From assembly GCA_021151625.1 (NCBI GenBank), contig JAGKWY010000071.1, forward strand, positions 1 through 20,862: a stretch of 20,862 nucleotides of DNA. The letters are read 5' to 3'. Positions within the stretch are counted from its first letter, which is position 1; each line of letters begins with the position of its first letter. A program made the translations under genes and the position numbers. Shown piece by piece: positions 7,218 to 14,357 of the stretch. The notes beneath the pieces are model-generated. The model was not told the origin of the DNA, ran no database searches, and saw only the letters and a list, made by a program, of their open reading frames with translations. The stretch is from Gammaproteobacteria bacterium. Its GTDB lineage: Bacteria; Pseudomonadota; Gammaproteobacteria; Pseudomonadales; Cellvibrionaceae.

Positions 7218-7235
7218 AAGTATGTATGCATACTT
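7218..7235. promoter_or_regulatory. Perfect inverted repeat upstream of the small membrane protein gene
   Basis: AAGTATGTATGCATACTT has perfect 7-bp arms separated by four bases and lies 45 bp upstream of the ATG at 7171-7173. Its size and position fit a dimeric repressor operator. No regulator gene is adjacent, so the binder is unknown. Confidence 0.35.
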
Positions 7236-7447
7236 CACACCATAAAATCATAGTTTCTTTAAGTCATTATTACGTAATTAAATTTCTCTATGGCATTGGT
7301 TACCCGACGAGCGGTTGAAAGGCGTTACTGGAGATAACCGGGGCTTGTAGTCTGTCGCCTAAAGTTTCATTTAGGTTATATAAACGGCGTATAAGCTATG
7401 GGGTCCATAAGAAATTTCTGATGCGGATTGGGCGATCCTTGAGTAGA

Positions 7448-7472
7448 ATACCTGAGTAATTTAATCGGGTAT
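7448..7472. promoter_or_regulatory. IscR type-1-like Fe-S-responsive site upstream of nfuA
   Basis: The 25-bp segment begins ATACCTGAGTAA and ends TTAATCGGGTAT. The arms ATACC..GA and TC.GGTAT form a near-perfect dyad around an A/T-rich centre. This closely follows the type-1 IscR consensus as I know it: ATAS-YYGACT, A/T-rich centre, AGTCRR-STAT. It ends 38 bp before the nfuA ATG and touches TAGAAT (7444-7449) and TATTAT (7470-7475), either of which could be the -10 element. [2Fe-2S]-IscR would be expected to repress from such a site, linking nfuA to Fe-S status. Confidence 0.75.
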
Positions 7473-7510
7473 TATTTGCTCACCCGCGAGAGGTTCATCG
7501 AAAGGTTTAT

Positions 7511-8098
7511 ATGGTCAACGTAGATATCACCGAATCCGCCCAAACGTATCTCAAAGAACTGTTGGACAAGCAAAAAGACAACGATGGCATTGGCATCCGC
7601 ATGTTTGTTGCCAATCCAGGAACCCCCAGTGCGGAAACCTGTATTGCCTACTGCCGCCCCGGCGAGGAAAAAGAGGGTGATGTGATTGTTCCCCTGAATG
7701 GTTTCAAAGCCTATTTTGAGGAACGTAGTCTGCCCTTCCTGGAAGATGCCAAGGTGGATTACTCACCAGATCGTATGGGCGGGCAACTCACCATTCGTGC
7801 ACCTAATTCCAAAATGCCGCGTGTGACTGACGATAGTCCGCTGGAAGATCGTATTAATTACGTGCTCTATAACGATGTGAACCCGAGCCTTGCATCCCAT
7901 GGTGGTAATGTCAGTCTGGTTGAAGTCACTGAGGATATGATTGCGGTATTGAAGTTTGGTGGTGGCTGCCAGGGGTGTGGTTCTGTGGCTGTTACCCTTA
8001 AGCAGGGGATTGAAGTGCAGTTGCTGGATAAATTGCCTGAATTAAAAGGTATTCGCGATGTAACTGACCATACGGATCGCACTAACGCCTATATGTAA
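7511..8098 (+). CDS. nfuA: Fe-S cluster carrier protein NfuA
   Basis: 195 residues (E. coli NfuA has 191). It has an N-terminal degenerate A-type domain (about 1-95; MFVANPGTPSAET, LPFLEDAKVDY) and a C-terminal Nfu domain (about 108-185) with the cluster-binding motif C153-Q-G-C156 in FGGGCQGCGSVAVTLKQGIE. A homodimer holds a [4Fe-4S] cluster between the two CxxC pairs and delivers it to cytoplasmic apo-proteins, especially under oxidative stress or iron starvation. AAAGG (7501-7505) sits five bases before the ATG. The gene stands alone between an IscR-like site and a strong terminator. That regulation suits its place next to an iron-acquisition region. Confidence 0.97.
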   Translation: MVNVDITESAQTYLKELLDKQKDNDGIGIRMFVANPGTPSAETCIAYCRPGEEKEGDVIVPLNGFKAYFEERSLPFLEDAKVDYSPDRMGGQLTIRAPNSKMPRVTDDSPLEDRINYVLYNDVNPSLASHGGNVSLVEVTEDMIAVLKFGGGCQGCGSVAVTLKQGIEVQLLDKLPELKGIRDVTDHTDRTNAYM

Positions 8099-8120
8099 TT
8101 GAGTTGATTTTGAGAATCAA

Positions 8121-8150
8121 AAAAATACCGCCAACTGGCGGTATTTTTTT
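8121..8150. terminator. Rho-independent terminator, probably bidirectional
   Basis: AAAAATACCGCC (8121-8132), loop AACT, GGCGGTATTTTT (8137-8148) form a perfect 12-bp stem with A and T runs on the two sides. It ends nfuA on the plus strand and, read in reverse, the three-gene minus-strand operon ending at 8165. A second small inverted repeat, TTGATT-TTGAG-AATCAA (8104-8120), sits just before it. Confidence 0.92.
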
Positions 8151-8164
8151 GTCCGGTAAATAGT

Positions 8165-9550
8165 TTAAATTTCTTCTCGCCAAGGCTTTTGTGCAGTGTA
8201 GCTGGCGAGTTGTTGTTCTAAATTATTCAACGGTAGAGCCAGCTCTGTTGCATCCTCCAGCGCAGCTTTTTGCCATTTAATGGCGGCTTTAAAGTCGCCA
8301 TTCTCAGCAGCGACAGCAGCCTTGGTTTTGTAATAGGTTTGCTTGTCAGTGTAATTTTTTTCAATAGTTTCTATCTGCTCAGTTGCCAGTGGACCATTGC
8401 GATATTTGGCGTCCGGGTGAGTGGAGAGAATCCAGGCGTAGCGCAGTTTGGCTACCAGGCTGCTTCGCGCGGCACGTTTTAGCCAGTAAAAACCTTTCTC
8501 CTCATTTTTTTCAAAGCGCGCACCGCTGAATGATTCTATTGCCAGCATATATTGAGCATCGCTAATGCCGGCTTTTGCCGCTTTTAGCAGCCAGCCCATA
8601 CTCTGTGTATTGTCTTGTGTACACATATTGCCGTAGAGAATATTGCGCCCCAAAAAATAACTGGCTGCACCGCTACCCTGGGTTGCTGCGCTTACATACC
8701 ATTCATTGGGGTTATCCGTAATTTCAAAATCACTCACCAATGCAGGGATGGCCTCCAGAAAATAGGCAAAACCCAATTTGTCACTGCTATTACCATTTTT
8801 TGCCTGCGCACGTTTCTCATCAATAATTTTGGTCAATTTCTTTTTATTGTATTCAGTATCTTCCATTTCAAATATGAAACGCTTTTTGATGCCGTTGACA
8901 TCTACAGGTTTGTTATTAATGGTCATGGGCTCATATTGAAACTTGCGCAACACTAACAAGGCTGCTTGTTCAAAATCTTTGGAGGTTGCATAGGTAACTA
9001 TGTGATCACGCGTATTGCCATTTTTGTCAATAGTATAAATGGTATCCACAAAACCAGATTTGCCTTGTCTTAGCATAGATGTAGGGTAAGAGGGGGCGAC
9101 AGTTTTAATAGGGCGTTGTTGTTTAGCGTTGATATTGGCACCGGTAAATGTAGGTGTTAGCTTTCTTTCTATGCTGGCATCGCTATATAAATTGAAGAGC
9201 TTTTTATATTCATCGTCCGCTCGCTTTTTGTCGGACTCATTCATGCGAGTATAAATTTTTGTATGAATTGCAGTTGAATTATTCATGTCTGCCTGAGCGG
9301 CGAGTGCCATCCAGGCATAGGCCATAACGGTATTTTTCTCGACATGCTCGCCGCGATAATGCATAACGCCAATATTGTTCTGGGCATCGTGATCACCGTA
9401 TTGGGCCGCTTCATAAAATTCTTTGTAGGCTTTATCAAATTCTTTGGTCTCGTAGTAGCTCATTCCCAATTCAAAATCAGCTTGTGCAAGACTGCAGAAT
9501 GGAATAACAAATAACAGTGATAATTTAACTAGTGTATGTAATGGGCGCAT
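8165..9550 (-). CDS. Exported Sel1-like repeat protein with central TonB C-terminal domain
   Basis: 461 residues with an N-terminal signal peptide (hydrophobic 8-20, likely cleaved after SLAQA, residue 24). Sel1/TPR-like helical repeats follow (about 26-95: AQYGDHDAQNNIGVMHYRGEHV then AYAWMALAA). A TonB C-terminal-type domain spans about 145-230 (RPIKTVAPSYPTSMLRQG, GFVDTIYTIDKNGNTRDH, FEQAALLVLRKFQYEP). A second Sel1-like set lies at about 285-375 (AATQGSGAASYFLGRNILYG, LLKAAKAGISDAQYMLA). Classical TonB keeps an N-terminal membrane anchor and a Pro-rich spacer; both are missing here, so the domain probably sits in a periplasmic scaffold. It is last in the operon, 17 bp after the lipoprotein gene. 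Its role is unknown; contact with a TonB-dependent receptor or the envelope is plausible. Confidence 0.8.
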   Translation of the reverse strand: MRPLHTLVKLSLLFVIPFCSLAQADFELGMSYYETKEFDKAYKEFYEAAQYGDHDAQNNIGVMHYRGEHVEKNTVMAYAWMALAAQADMNNSTAIHTKIYTRMNESDKKRADDEYKKLFNLYSDASIERKLTPTFTGANINAKQQRPIKTVAPSYPTSMLRQGKSGFVDTIYTIDKNGNTRDHIVTYATSKDFEQAALLVLRKFQYEPMTINNKPVDVNGIKKRFIFEMEDTEYNKKKLTKIIDEKRAQAKNGNSSDKLGFAYFLEAIPALVSDFEITDNPNEWYVSAATQGSGAASYFLGRNILYGNMCTQDNTQSMGWLLKAAKAGISDAQYMLAIESFSGARFEKNEEKGFYWLKRAARSSLVAKLRYAWILSTHPDAKYRNGPLATEQIETIEKNYTDKQTYYKTKAAVAAENGDFKAAIKWQKAALEDATELALPLNNLEQQLASYTAQKPWREEI

Positions 9551-9567
9551 CCTGGGCTCCTTAAATG

Positions 9568-10113
9568 TTACTCAGAAAAATATTGTACTTGTTTTATTTC
9601 AATAGGTGCGTAGTAAGAGACTATTTGGAGTCGTCGGCTTGAGGTGGTAATGGGGACGGACAGGGTCTCATTGTTGGTTGTGACCTGGATTGTTTTGTCG
9701 TTTTTCAAGTAGATACTGATAGTATTTTGGTTGCTCCAATTCAGCTCTTTTGTGAAGTATTTGGTGTAAAACTCGCCCTTATTAATCGAATATCCCAAGG
9801 CAGCTTGATGTCCCGTTAAGCAATTTTCATTTGACAGTTTAATGGCTGCCAGAGCGGTGCTTCTGTGACTTATTTTTTGTTTAAAAAAGTAGAATTCGGC
9901 GCGAGCGTATTGCGGCAGTTGGTAAGTGATTAATACTTTGCCTTGGGGGCTTGGTAGTGGTGTTTCCCAGTCAAAAGTTTTTATTGGGGTAAGTACATCC
10001 TGAATTTTGCTGCTTTGAGGCTTTGCTTCTGGTTTATTGTCTTGAGTGCTGCAGGCTAAAAGGATAGAGCAGAGCGTTAATAAAAGCAGATGGGAAAAAA
10101 GGCGGTAAGACAT
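9568..10113 (-). CDS. Small lipoprotein, function unknown
   Basis: 181 residues with a lipoprotein signal: a hydrophobic stretch (residues 6-19) followed by lipobox LLAC, placing the lipidated cysteine at C21. The residue after it is Ser, which favours sorting to the outer membrane. The mature part is rich in beta-prone segments (VLITYQLPQYARAEFYFF, TISIYLKNDKTIQVTTNN) and could be an Ig-like or jelly-roll fold. I recognise no family. It lies 9 bp after the binding-protein gene and 17 bp before the Sel1-TonB gene, so the three are very likely cotranscribed. Confidence 0.7.
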   Translation of the reverse strand: MSYRLFSHLLLLTLCSILLACSTQDNKPEAKPQSSKIQDVLTPIKTFDWETPLPSPQGKVLITYQLPQYARAEFYFFKQKISHRSTALAAIKLSNENCLTGHQAALGYSINKGEFYTKYFTKELNWSNQNTISIYLKNDKTIQVTTNNETLSVPITTSSRRLQIVSYYAPIEIKQVQYFSE

Positions 10114-10122
10114 TAGGCGTCC

Positions 10123-10908
10123 TTATTTAGTGTCAGTGAGGATGCGATCATACTCCCCCGACTCTTTCAGCAGCAACAATCCTTTATCGAATTCCTGTGC
10201 AAGCCATAGTGCCCGCGGGCTTTTATGTGAAAACGCCAGGTACACATCGCCACGGTGATTAAGAAAGCGTTTATCAATCACAGATTTATCCAGTCCCATT
10301 TTATTCAACGCAAATTCGGCCTCGCGATCAAACATGACGGCGGCATCAATACGCCCTTGCTTCAGCATACGAATAATTTGCGATTGTTGGGTGAGTTGGA
10401 TTTCGGTAAAGCGGTGGCGATGCTGCTCGTAGATATCGCCATATTCATAATCGCGAATTATTCCGACGCGAAATTTTACCGGGATGTCTTCAATGCGTTT
10501 GATCCCGATAAAAGTATCTGGCCTGAAGAACCAATAGGACTCCACCGTAAGTAAAGGTGTTTTGCCAAACAGGAAGCGATTTTTTGTAGTGGACTGCAAG
10601 GTGACGTTGTAGCCGCCATCAATTTTTCCAGAGCTGAGGTCATGTAATACCCGTGCGTAGGGGAGTGCCTGGAAATTGGGGATTACGCCGGATTTGGCAA
10701 AAGCCGCTTTGATCAGCTCAGTGGATATGCCCTGGCCATGTTCATCCGAGTAGGGCGGCCAGGAATCTTCGGCACCAAGGCGGATGGATATTGAGGTATC
10801 TAGCGGTAAAGGGAGTTGTGCTGTGTTTTCAGCCAATGAAGGCAGTGCCAATAGGTGCGATAACAGCCATGTGCAAATCCATGCTCCGGGCGCCGGGGAT
10901 TTACTCAT
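10123..10908 (-). CDS. Orphan periplasmic solute-binding protein (SBP_bac_3 / PBPb type)
   Basis: 261 residues with a signal peptide (hydrophobic 10-22, likely cleaved after LPSLA, residue 26). The remainder follows the family 3 extracellular solute-binding fold: IRLGAEDSWPPYSDEHGQGISTELIKAAF (about 42-70), GKIDGGYNVTLQSTTKNRFLF and RIDAAVMFDREAEFALNK. These proteins bind amino acids or similar small ligands for ABC importers or as sensor inputs. No ABC permease or ATPase gene is in the operon, so the partner is unknown. It is the first gene, with GAGGAG about 10 bases before the ATG, and is divergent from the siderophore receptor. The ligand cannot be read from sequence. Confidence 0.82.
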   Translation of the reverse strand: MSKSPAPGAWICTWLLSHLLALPSLAENTAQLPLPLDTSISIRLGAEDSWPPYSDEHGQGISTELIKAAFAKSGVIPNFQALPYARVLHDLSSGKIDGGYNVTLQSTTKNRFLFGKTPLLTVESYWFFRPDTFIGIKRIEDIPVKFRVGIIRDYEYGDIYEQHRHRFTEIQLTQQSQIIRMLKQGRIDAAVMFDREAEFALNKMGLDKSVIDKRFLNHRGDVYLAFSHKSPRALWLAQEFDKGLLLLKESGEYDRILTDTK

Positions 10909-11016
10909 AGGTTAACTGCTCCTCAGGTGGCATAAGCGGCGGTCTTTGACGCCAAGACTAATCGCATTTAGTTATATGATCAATAAGTCAAATAACCATA
11001 TATGTAGATTGTGGCG

Positions 11017-11028
11017 TCACAATTGTGA
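11017..11028. promoter_or_regulatory. 12-bp perfect palindrome between the divergent operons
   Basis: TCACAATTGTGA is fully self-complementary and lies between the receptor promoter and the minus-strand binding-protein operon. It has the half-sites of a CRP site in the wrong orientation and spacing. It could be an operator for another regulator. Function is unknown. Confidence 0.25.
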
Positions 11029-11054
11029 AAAATTAAACAAAAATAAGCGACAAA

Positions 11055-11091
11055 TGGGAATCGTTATCATTGCATTTGGTAATGCTTATCG
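11055..11091. promoter_or_regulatory. Two Fur-box-like sites over the receptor promoter
   Basis: Against the 7-1-7 Fur pattern TGATAAT-N-ATTATCA, two sites match at 11 of 14 defined positions by hand count. They are 11055-11069 (TGGGAATCGTTATCA, read on the minus strand) and 11077-11091 (TGGTAATGCTTATCG, plus strand). They are 22 bp apart and cover the -35 element and spacer of the predicted promoter, so Fe-Fur would block it when iron is replete. Confidence 0.72.
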
Positions 11092-11098
11092 ATAGAAT
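11070..11098 (+). promoter_or_regulatory. Predicted sigma-70 promoter of the siderophore receptor gene
   Basis: TTGCAT (11070-11075), a 17-base spacer and TAGAAT (11093-11098) make a good promoter. The expected start is near 11105, about 40 bases before the ATG at 11147. This rules out the in-frame TTG at 11099 as the start codon. Confidence 0.7.
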
Positions 11099-11146
11099 TT
11101 GAAAAAATTGTTAATTGTGTATTCCTATTACTCGCAAGGGCTTGTC

Positions 11147-13516
11147 ATGACCATACAAAAAACCTCTAAACACATAGTTTCCAAAAAGCGCGTCAGTTCT
11201 CTGCAGCTGACCGCTACTGCCCTGTCTTCAGCCATGCTGTTGGTTTCTGCGGGCGCGATGGCTGCTGATGAAGCCAAAGACACTAAAAAATTGAATACCG
11301 TAAAAGTAGAAACTGATGCAGTAGTTTCCTTTAAGGCAGATAAAGCCAGTTCTCCCAAACAAACCCAGCCGTTGGTTGATACTCCACAAACTATCGTAGT
11401 TGTGAAAAAAGAGTTGTTTCAGCAGCAAGCAGCTACAACCCTGAGCGAAACCCTGCGCAATACCCCCGGTATCACCATGCTGATGGGTGAGAACGGCAAT
11501 ACTGCCACCGGCGACTCTATTTTTATGCGTGGTTTTGATACTCAAGGTTCTATTTTCGTGGATGGCATTCGCGATCTGGGCAGCATCAGCCGCGACACTT
11601 TCAACACCGAACAAGTTGAAATTGCCAAAGGCCCTGCGGGAGTAGATAACGGCCGTGGCGCTGCTTCAGGTTATGTAAACCTTAGCAGTAAATTGGCAAA
11701 CCTGGATGATGCAACTACCGGTACTGTTGGTTTCGGTTCTGGTGATTTCAAGCGTGGCACCGTAGATGTAAACCGCGCTTTGGGCGATAGCTCTGCAGTG
11801 CGTGTAAACCTGTTGAAGCAAGATTCTGGTGTAGTAGGTCGCGATAAAGTTGAAAGCAATTTTGAAGGTGTTGCTGCCTCGTTGGGTTTAGGTTTGCAAA
11901 CTGAAACCCGCACTTACGTAAACTTCTTGTCGATGAAGCAATCCGGTATTCCAGACGGCGGTATTCCAACCATCGGTTTGCCTGGTTACTACCACGCAGC
12001 ATTTGATTCACGCCCAAGCACTACTTATCCAGCAGGTGGTCCATTAGCGGGTCAAAAGTCGCAACTGGTGGATACTGAAAACTTCTACGGTTCTACCAGT
12101 GATCACAACGATGTGAATGCGAATATGGCTACTGTGCGTATTGAGCATGATCTGGCAGAAGGCGTTACCCTGCGCAATACCTCGCGCTATGGCCGCACTA
12201 ATCAAGAGCAAGTGTTGACTGGTGTCAATGCTATTACTATACCGGCTGCTGCAAAAGATAAGCCGGAAACCTGGACTATTGCTCGTTCACGTCAAGGTCG
12301 TGACCAGACCAACCAAATTCTGACCAATCAGACTAATTTGACTGCAGCTTTTGAAACTGGCGGAATCAAACATGATCTGAGTTCCGGTGTTGAGTTTGTC
12401 TACGAAAGTCAACTGACTTACACCATGGGTATGCCATTTGTATCGCCAACTTCTTCAACAACTGTAACTCAGGTGGCAGCAAATCTGTACAACCCAAGCG
12501 GCGATGATAAGTTCCAGCCAGTAGTGCGCACCGGTGCTAAAACCGATGGTGAAACTACCACCTACGCACTCTATGCACTGGATACCATCACCCTGAATGA
12601 TCATTGGGAAATCAGTGCCGGTGTGCGTGCTGAGCGCTTCCACACCAAGACCGACAATATTACTCGTCAGGCCGCAGTAACTGCACCTGCGACGCAAACA
12701 ATTCCTGTAGGAACTTTGCTAGGCAGTTCAGCAAAACTGGATGATGAATTGGTGAGCTGGAAATTGGGTACTGTGTATAAGCCATCTGAAAATGGCTCTA
12801 TCTATGTATCTTATGCAACTTCACAATTGCCACCGGGCGGCGCGAACTTCTCATTGGTTACCACTGCCAATAACGCCAACAACCCGAATGTTGATCCACA
12901 AAAAGGTACCAACCAGGAAATCGGTACCAAGTGGAATGTATTCAACAACAAGTTGTCGTTAACCGCTGCTGTTTTCCGCAGCACTAACGAAAATGAATTT
13001 GCTACCAACACCGATGGCACCACAACTGCTGTAGGCGAGCGTCAGGTAGAAGGTGTGGAATTCGGTGTTGCCGGTATCCTCATGCAAAACTGGCAAATCA
13101 GTGCTGGTTTGGCATTTATGGATCCGGAAATTACTCGCGGTAACCGCGCAACTGCAGCAGCAAATACCGACGGCGGTACTATCCAGTGGTCTCCGGAAAC
13201 TACCTTCACTTTGTGGAACAGCTACACCTTTGAAAGTGGTTTGGTAATTGGTGGTGGCGCGCGTTATATGGATTCAGTAGCGAGTTCCAGCTTGACCGAT
13301 GCTGATGCGCAATCACGTCGCTCAGTGTTGGAAGTGCCTGATTACTGGGTAGTTGACGCTATGGCTTCTTACCCGGTAACAAAAAATATCACTGTGCAAT
13401 TGAACGTGTTTAACCTGGCGGATGAAGAGTACGTTGCCAGCTTGAACAATGCTGGTTCACGTTATTTTGCTGGTACCGAACGCTCTGCACGTTTGGGCGT
13501 TAACTTCGCATTCTAA
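11147..13516 (+). CDS. fiu: TonB-dependent catecholate-siderophore receptor, Fiu/PiuA type
   Basis: Outer-membrane receptor for ferric catecholate-type siderophores. From ATG 11147 (AAGGG six bases upstream) the protein has 789 residues. The signal peptide has hydrophobic 22-37 and likely ends at GAMA, residue 39. A candidate TonB-box segment (LNTVKVE) follows, then the plug domain at about 60-180: DTPQTIVVVKKELFQQQ, LRNTPGITMLMGENGNTATGD, FMRGFDTQGSIFVDGIRDLG, EIAKGPAGVDNGRGAASGYVNL. The 22-strand barrel ends in the terminal Phe of GVNFAF. The segment SGIPDGGIPTIGLPGYY is characteristic of Fiu-type receptors. The next gene is piuC (ybiX), the order seen for fiu-ybiX in E. coli and piuA-piuC in Pseudomonas. 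Two Fur-box-like sites overlap its promoter. The exact siderophore is unknown. Confidence 0.93.
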   Translation: MTIQKTSKHIVSKKRVSSLQLTATALSSAMLLVSAGAMAADEAKDTKKLNTVKVETDAVVSFKADKASSPKQTQPLVDTPQTIVVVKKELFQQQAATTLSETLRNTPGITMLMGENGNTATGDSIFMRGFDTQGSIFVDGIRDLGSISRDTFNTEQVEIAKGPAGVDNGRGAASGYVNLSSKLANLDDATTGTVGFGSGDFKRGTVDVNRALGDSSAVRVNLLKQDSGVVGRDKVESNFEGVAASLGLGLQTETRTYVNFLSMKQSGIPDGGIPTIGLPGYYHAAFDSRPSTTYPAGGPLAGQKSQLVDTENFYGSTSDHNDVNANMATVRIEHDLAEGVTLRNTSRYGRTNQEQVLTGVNAITIPAAAKDKPETWTIARSRQGRDQTNQILTNQTNLTAAFETGGIKHDLSSGVEFVYESQLTYTMGMPFVSPTSSTTVTQVAANLYNPSGDDKFQPVVRTGAKTDGETTTYALYALDTITLNDHWEISAGVRAERFHTKTDNITRQAAVTAPATQTIPVGTLLGSSAKLDDELVSWKLGTVYKPSENGSIYVSYATSQLPPGGANFSLVTTANNANNPNVDPQKGTNQEIGTKWNVFNNKLSLTAAVFRSTNENEFATNTDGTTTAVGERQVEGVEFGVAGILMQNWQISAGLAFMDPEITRGNRATAAANTDGGTIQWSPETTFTLWNSYTFESGLVIGGGARYMDSVASSSLTDADAQSRRSVLEVPDYWVVDAMASYPVTKNITVQLNVFNLADEEYVASLNNAGSRYFAGTERSARLGVNFAF

Positions 13517-13539
13517 TCAATCAATTGAATGCGAGTTGT

Positions 13540-13578
13540 AAGGGCGCGCCTCTTGTTTCAAAAGAGGTCGCGCCCTTT
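13540..13578 (+). terminator. Strong hairpin after the receptor gene (terminator or attenuator)
   Basis: AAGGGCGCG then CCTCTT (13540-13554) pairs with AAGAGG, a bulged T, then CGCGCCCTT (13562-13577), around a 7-base loop. The stem is 15 bp and GC-rich. Only TTT follows, so termination may be partial. It could lower expression of piuC and later genes relative to the receptor, or protect the receptor mRNA 3' end. Confidence 0.6.
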
Positions 13579-13616
13579 GCATTGCAGGGCAGCAAAAAAT
13601 AGAACAGAAAGAAAGA

Positions 13617-13668
13617 GCGCAATAAATCAGGGCGCAATAAATCAGGGTGCAATAAATTGCGCCCCTAC
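13617..13668. repeat. Tandem 15-bp repeat ending in a REP-like hairpin before piuC
   Basis: GCGCAATAAATCAGG occurs at 13617-13631 and again at 13632-13646, followed by a partial third unit. The last part folds as GGGTGCAA-TAAA-TTGCGCCC (13645-13664, one G-T pair). Read on the minus strand it begins GTAGGGGCGCAA, again a GTAG head before a palindrome, as in the element at 2972-3000. The hairpin ends four bases before the piuC Shine-Dalgarno GAGG (13669-13672), so it may also affect piuC translation. Confidence 0.65.
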
Positions 13669-13676
13669 GAGGCATT

Positions 13677-14357
13677 ATGCTGATTCATATTCCAGAAGTC
13701 CTAACCAAACAGCAAGTTGCAGAATTCCGCACACGCTTGAATCAAGCGGATTGGGTTGATGGCAAAGCGACTGTGGGTGTGCAGGGGGCGCAGGTGAAAA
13801 AAAATCGCCAGCTTCCTGTCGATGGAATTGTTGCACGCGAACTGGGTGAAATTATTTTAAAAGCGCTGTATAGCAATCCGGTGTTTATGTCCGCTGCTTT
13901 ACCCTTGCGTATAGTGCCGCCGCTATTTAATGCCTATGCGGGTGGTGAGCATTACGGCTTTCATGTCGATGGAGCAATTCGTTTAGTTCCCGGCAGCAAT
14001 TTAAGTTTGCGCACCGATGTTTCTTCCACCTTATTTTTATCCGAGCCGGAAGAGTACGACGGCGGTGAATTAATTGTGCAAGATACCTACGGTAGTCACG
14101 AAGTGAAATTGCCGGCGGGTGATTTAATTTTATATCCCTCCACCAGTTTGCATCAGGTAGAACCTGTTACCCGCGGCGAACGCGTGTGCAGTTTTTTCTG
14201 GACGCAAAGCATGGTGCGTGATGACTGGCAGCGAAATATGTTGTACGAATTGGATTGCAATATCCAATCGCTGCGTCAAAGAGTGGGCGACAGTGACGAA
14301 ATTGTTGGCTTGACTGGCCACTATCACAACCTCTTGCGGCAATGGGCGCAGGTGTAA
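13677..14357 (+). CDS. piuC: Fe(II)/2-oxoglutarate-dependent dioxygenase, PiuC/YbiX (PKHX) family
   Basis: 226 residues, full family length. It starts MLIHIPEVLTKQQVAEFR, like PiuC/YbiX proteins. A double-stranded beta-helix core carries the metal triad H96-x-D98 (GFHVDGAIR) and H159 (STSLHQVEPV), with R167 placed to bind 2-oxoglutarate. FNAYAGGEHYGFHVD, LFLSEPEEYDGGELIVQD and LPAGDLILYPSTSLH are the family blocks. These enzymes accompany Fiu/PiuA receptors under Fur control; a role in siderophore or iron-complex processing in the cytoplasm is proposed, but the substrate is not established. GAGG lies four bases before the ATG. The stop overlaps the next start by one base (TAATG). Confidence 0.96.
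   Translation: MLIHIPEVLTKQQVAEFRTRLNQADWVDGKATVGVQGAQVKKNRQLPVDGIVARELGEIILKALYSNPVFMSAALPLRIVPPLFNAYAGGEHYGFHVDGAIRLVPGSNLSLRTDVSSTLFLSEPEEYDGGELIVQDTYGSHEVKLPAGDLILYPSTSLHQVEPVTRGERVCSFFWTQSMVRDDWQRNMLYELDCNIQSLRQRVGDSDEIVGLTGHYHNLLRQWAQV

Larger units (their letters stand above)
7174..7510. other. 337-bp gap between the small membrane protein and nfuA
   Basis: No coding region is credible here. On the left the gap holds the leader of the minus-strand small membrane protein, with a perfect inverted repeat AAGTATG-TATG-CATACTT at 7218-7235. In the middle is a weak hairpin, CCTAAA-GTTTCA-TTTAGG, at 7358-7375. On the right is the nfuA control region with the IscR-like site (7448-7472). The rest shows nothing I can name. 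Confidence 0.6.

Noticed and set aside
7174..7251. Longer 100-residue version of the small membrane protein
   Set aside because: The extra 26 residues are Cys/His-rich and unlike a membrane-protein start, and they cover a perfect operator-like palindrome. The ATG at 7171-7173 has a GGAG motif.
11017..11028. TCACAATTGTGA as a CRP site
   Set aside because: CRP sites are TGTGA-N6-TCACA; here the half-sites are in reverse order with two bases between. Kept only as an unassigned palindrome.
11099..11146. TTG start for the siderophore receptor
   Set aside because: It falls at the -10/transcription start of the predicted promoter and would place 16 extra residues before the signal peptide. ATG 11147 has a good ribosome site.
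11228..11614. 128-residue minus-strand frame opposite the receptor gene
   Set aside because: It mirrors the conserved plug domain and has no independent evidence of coding.
13529..13759. 76-residue plus-strand frame with the tandem peptide AINQGAINQGAIN upstream of piuC
   Set aside because: The peptide repeat is just the 15-bp DNA repeat read in frame. The frame spans the hairpin and overlaps the well-supported piuC start, with no conserved features.
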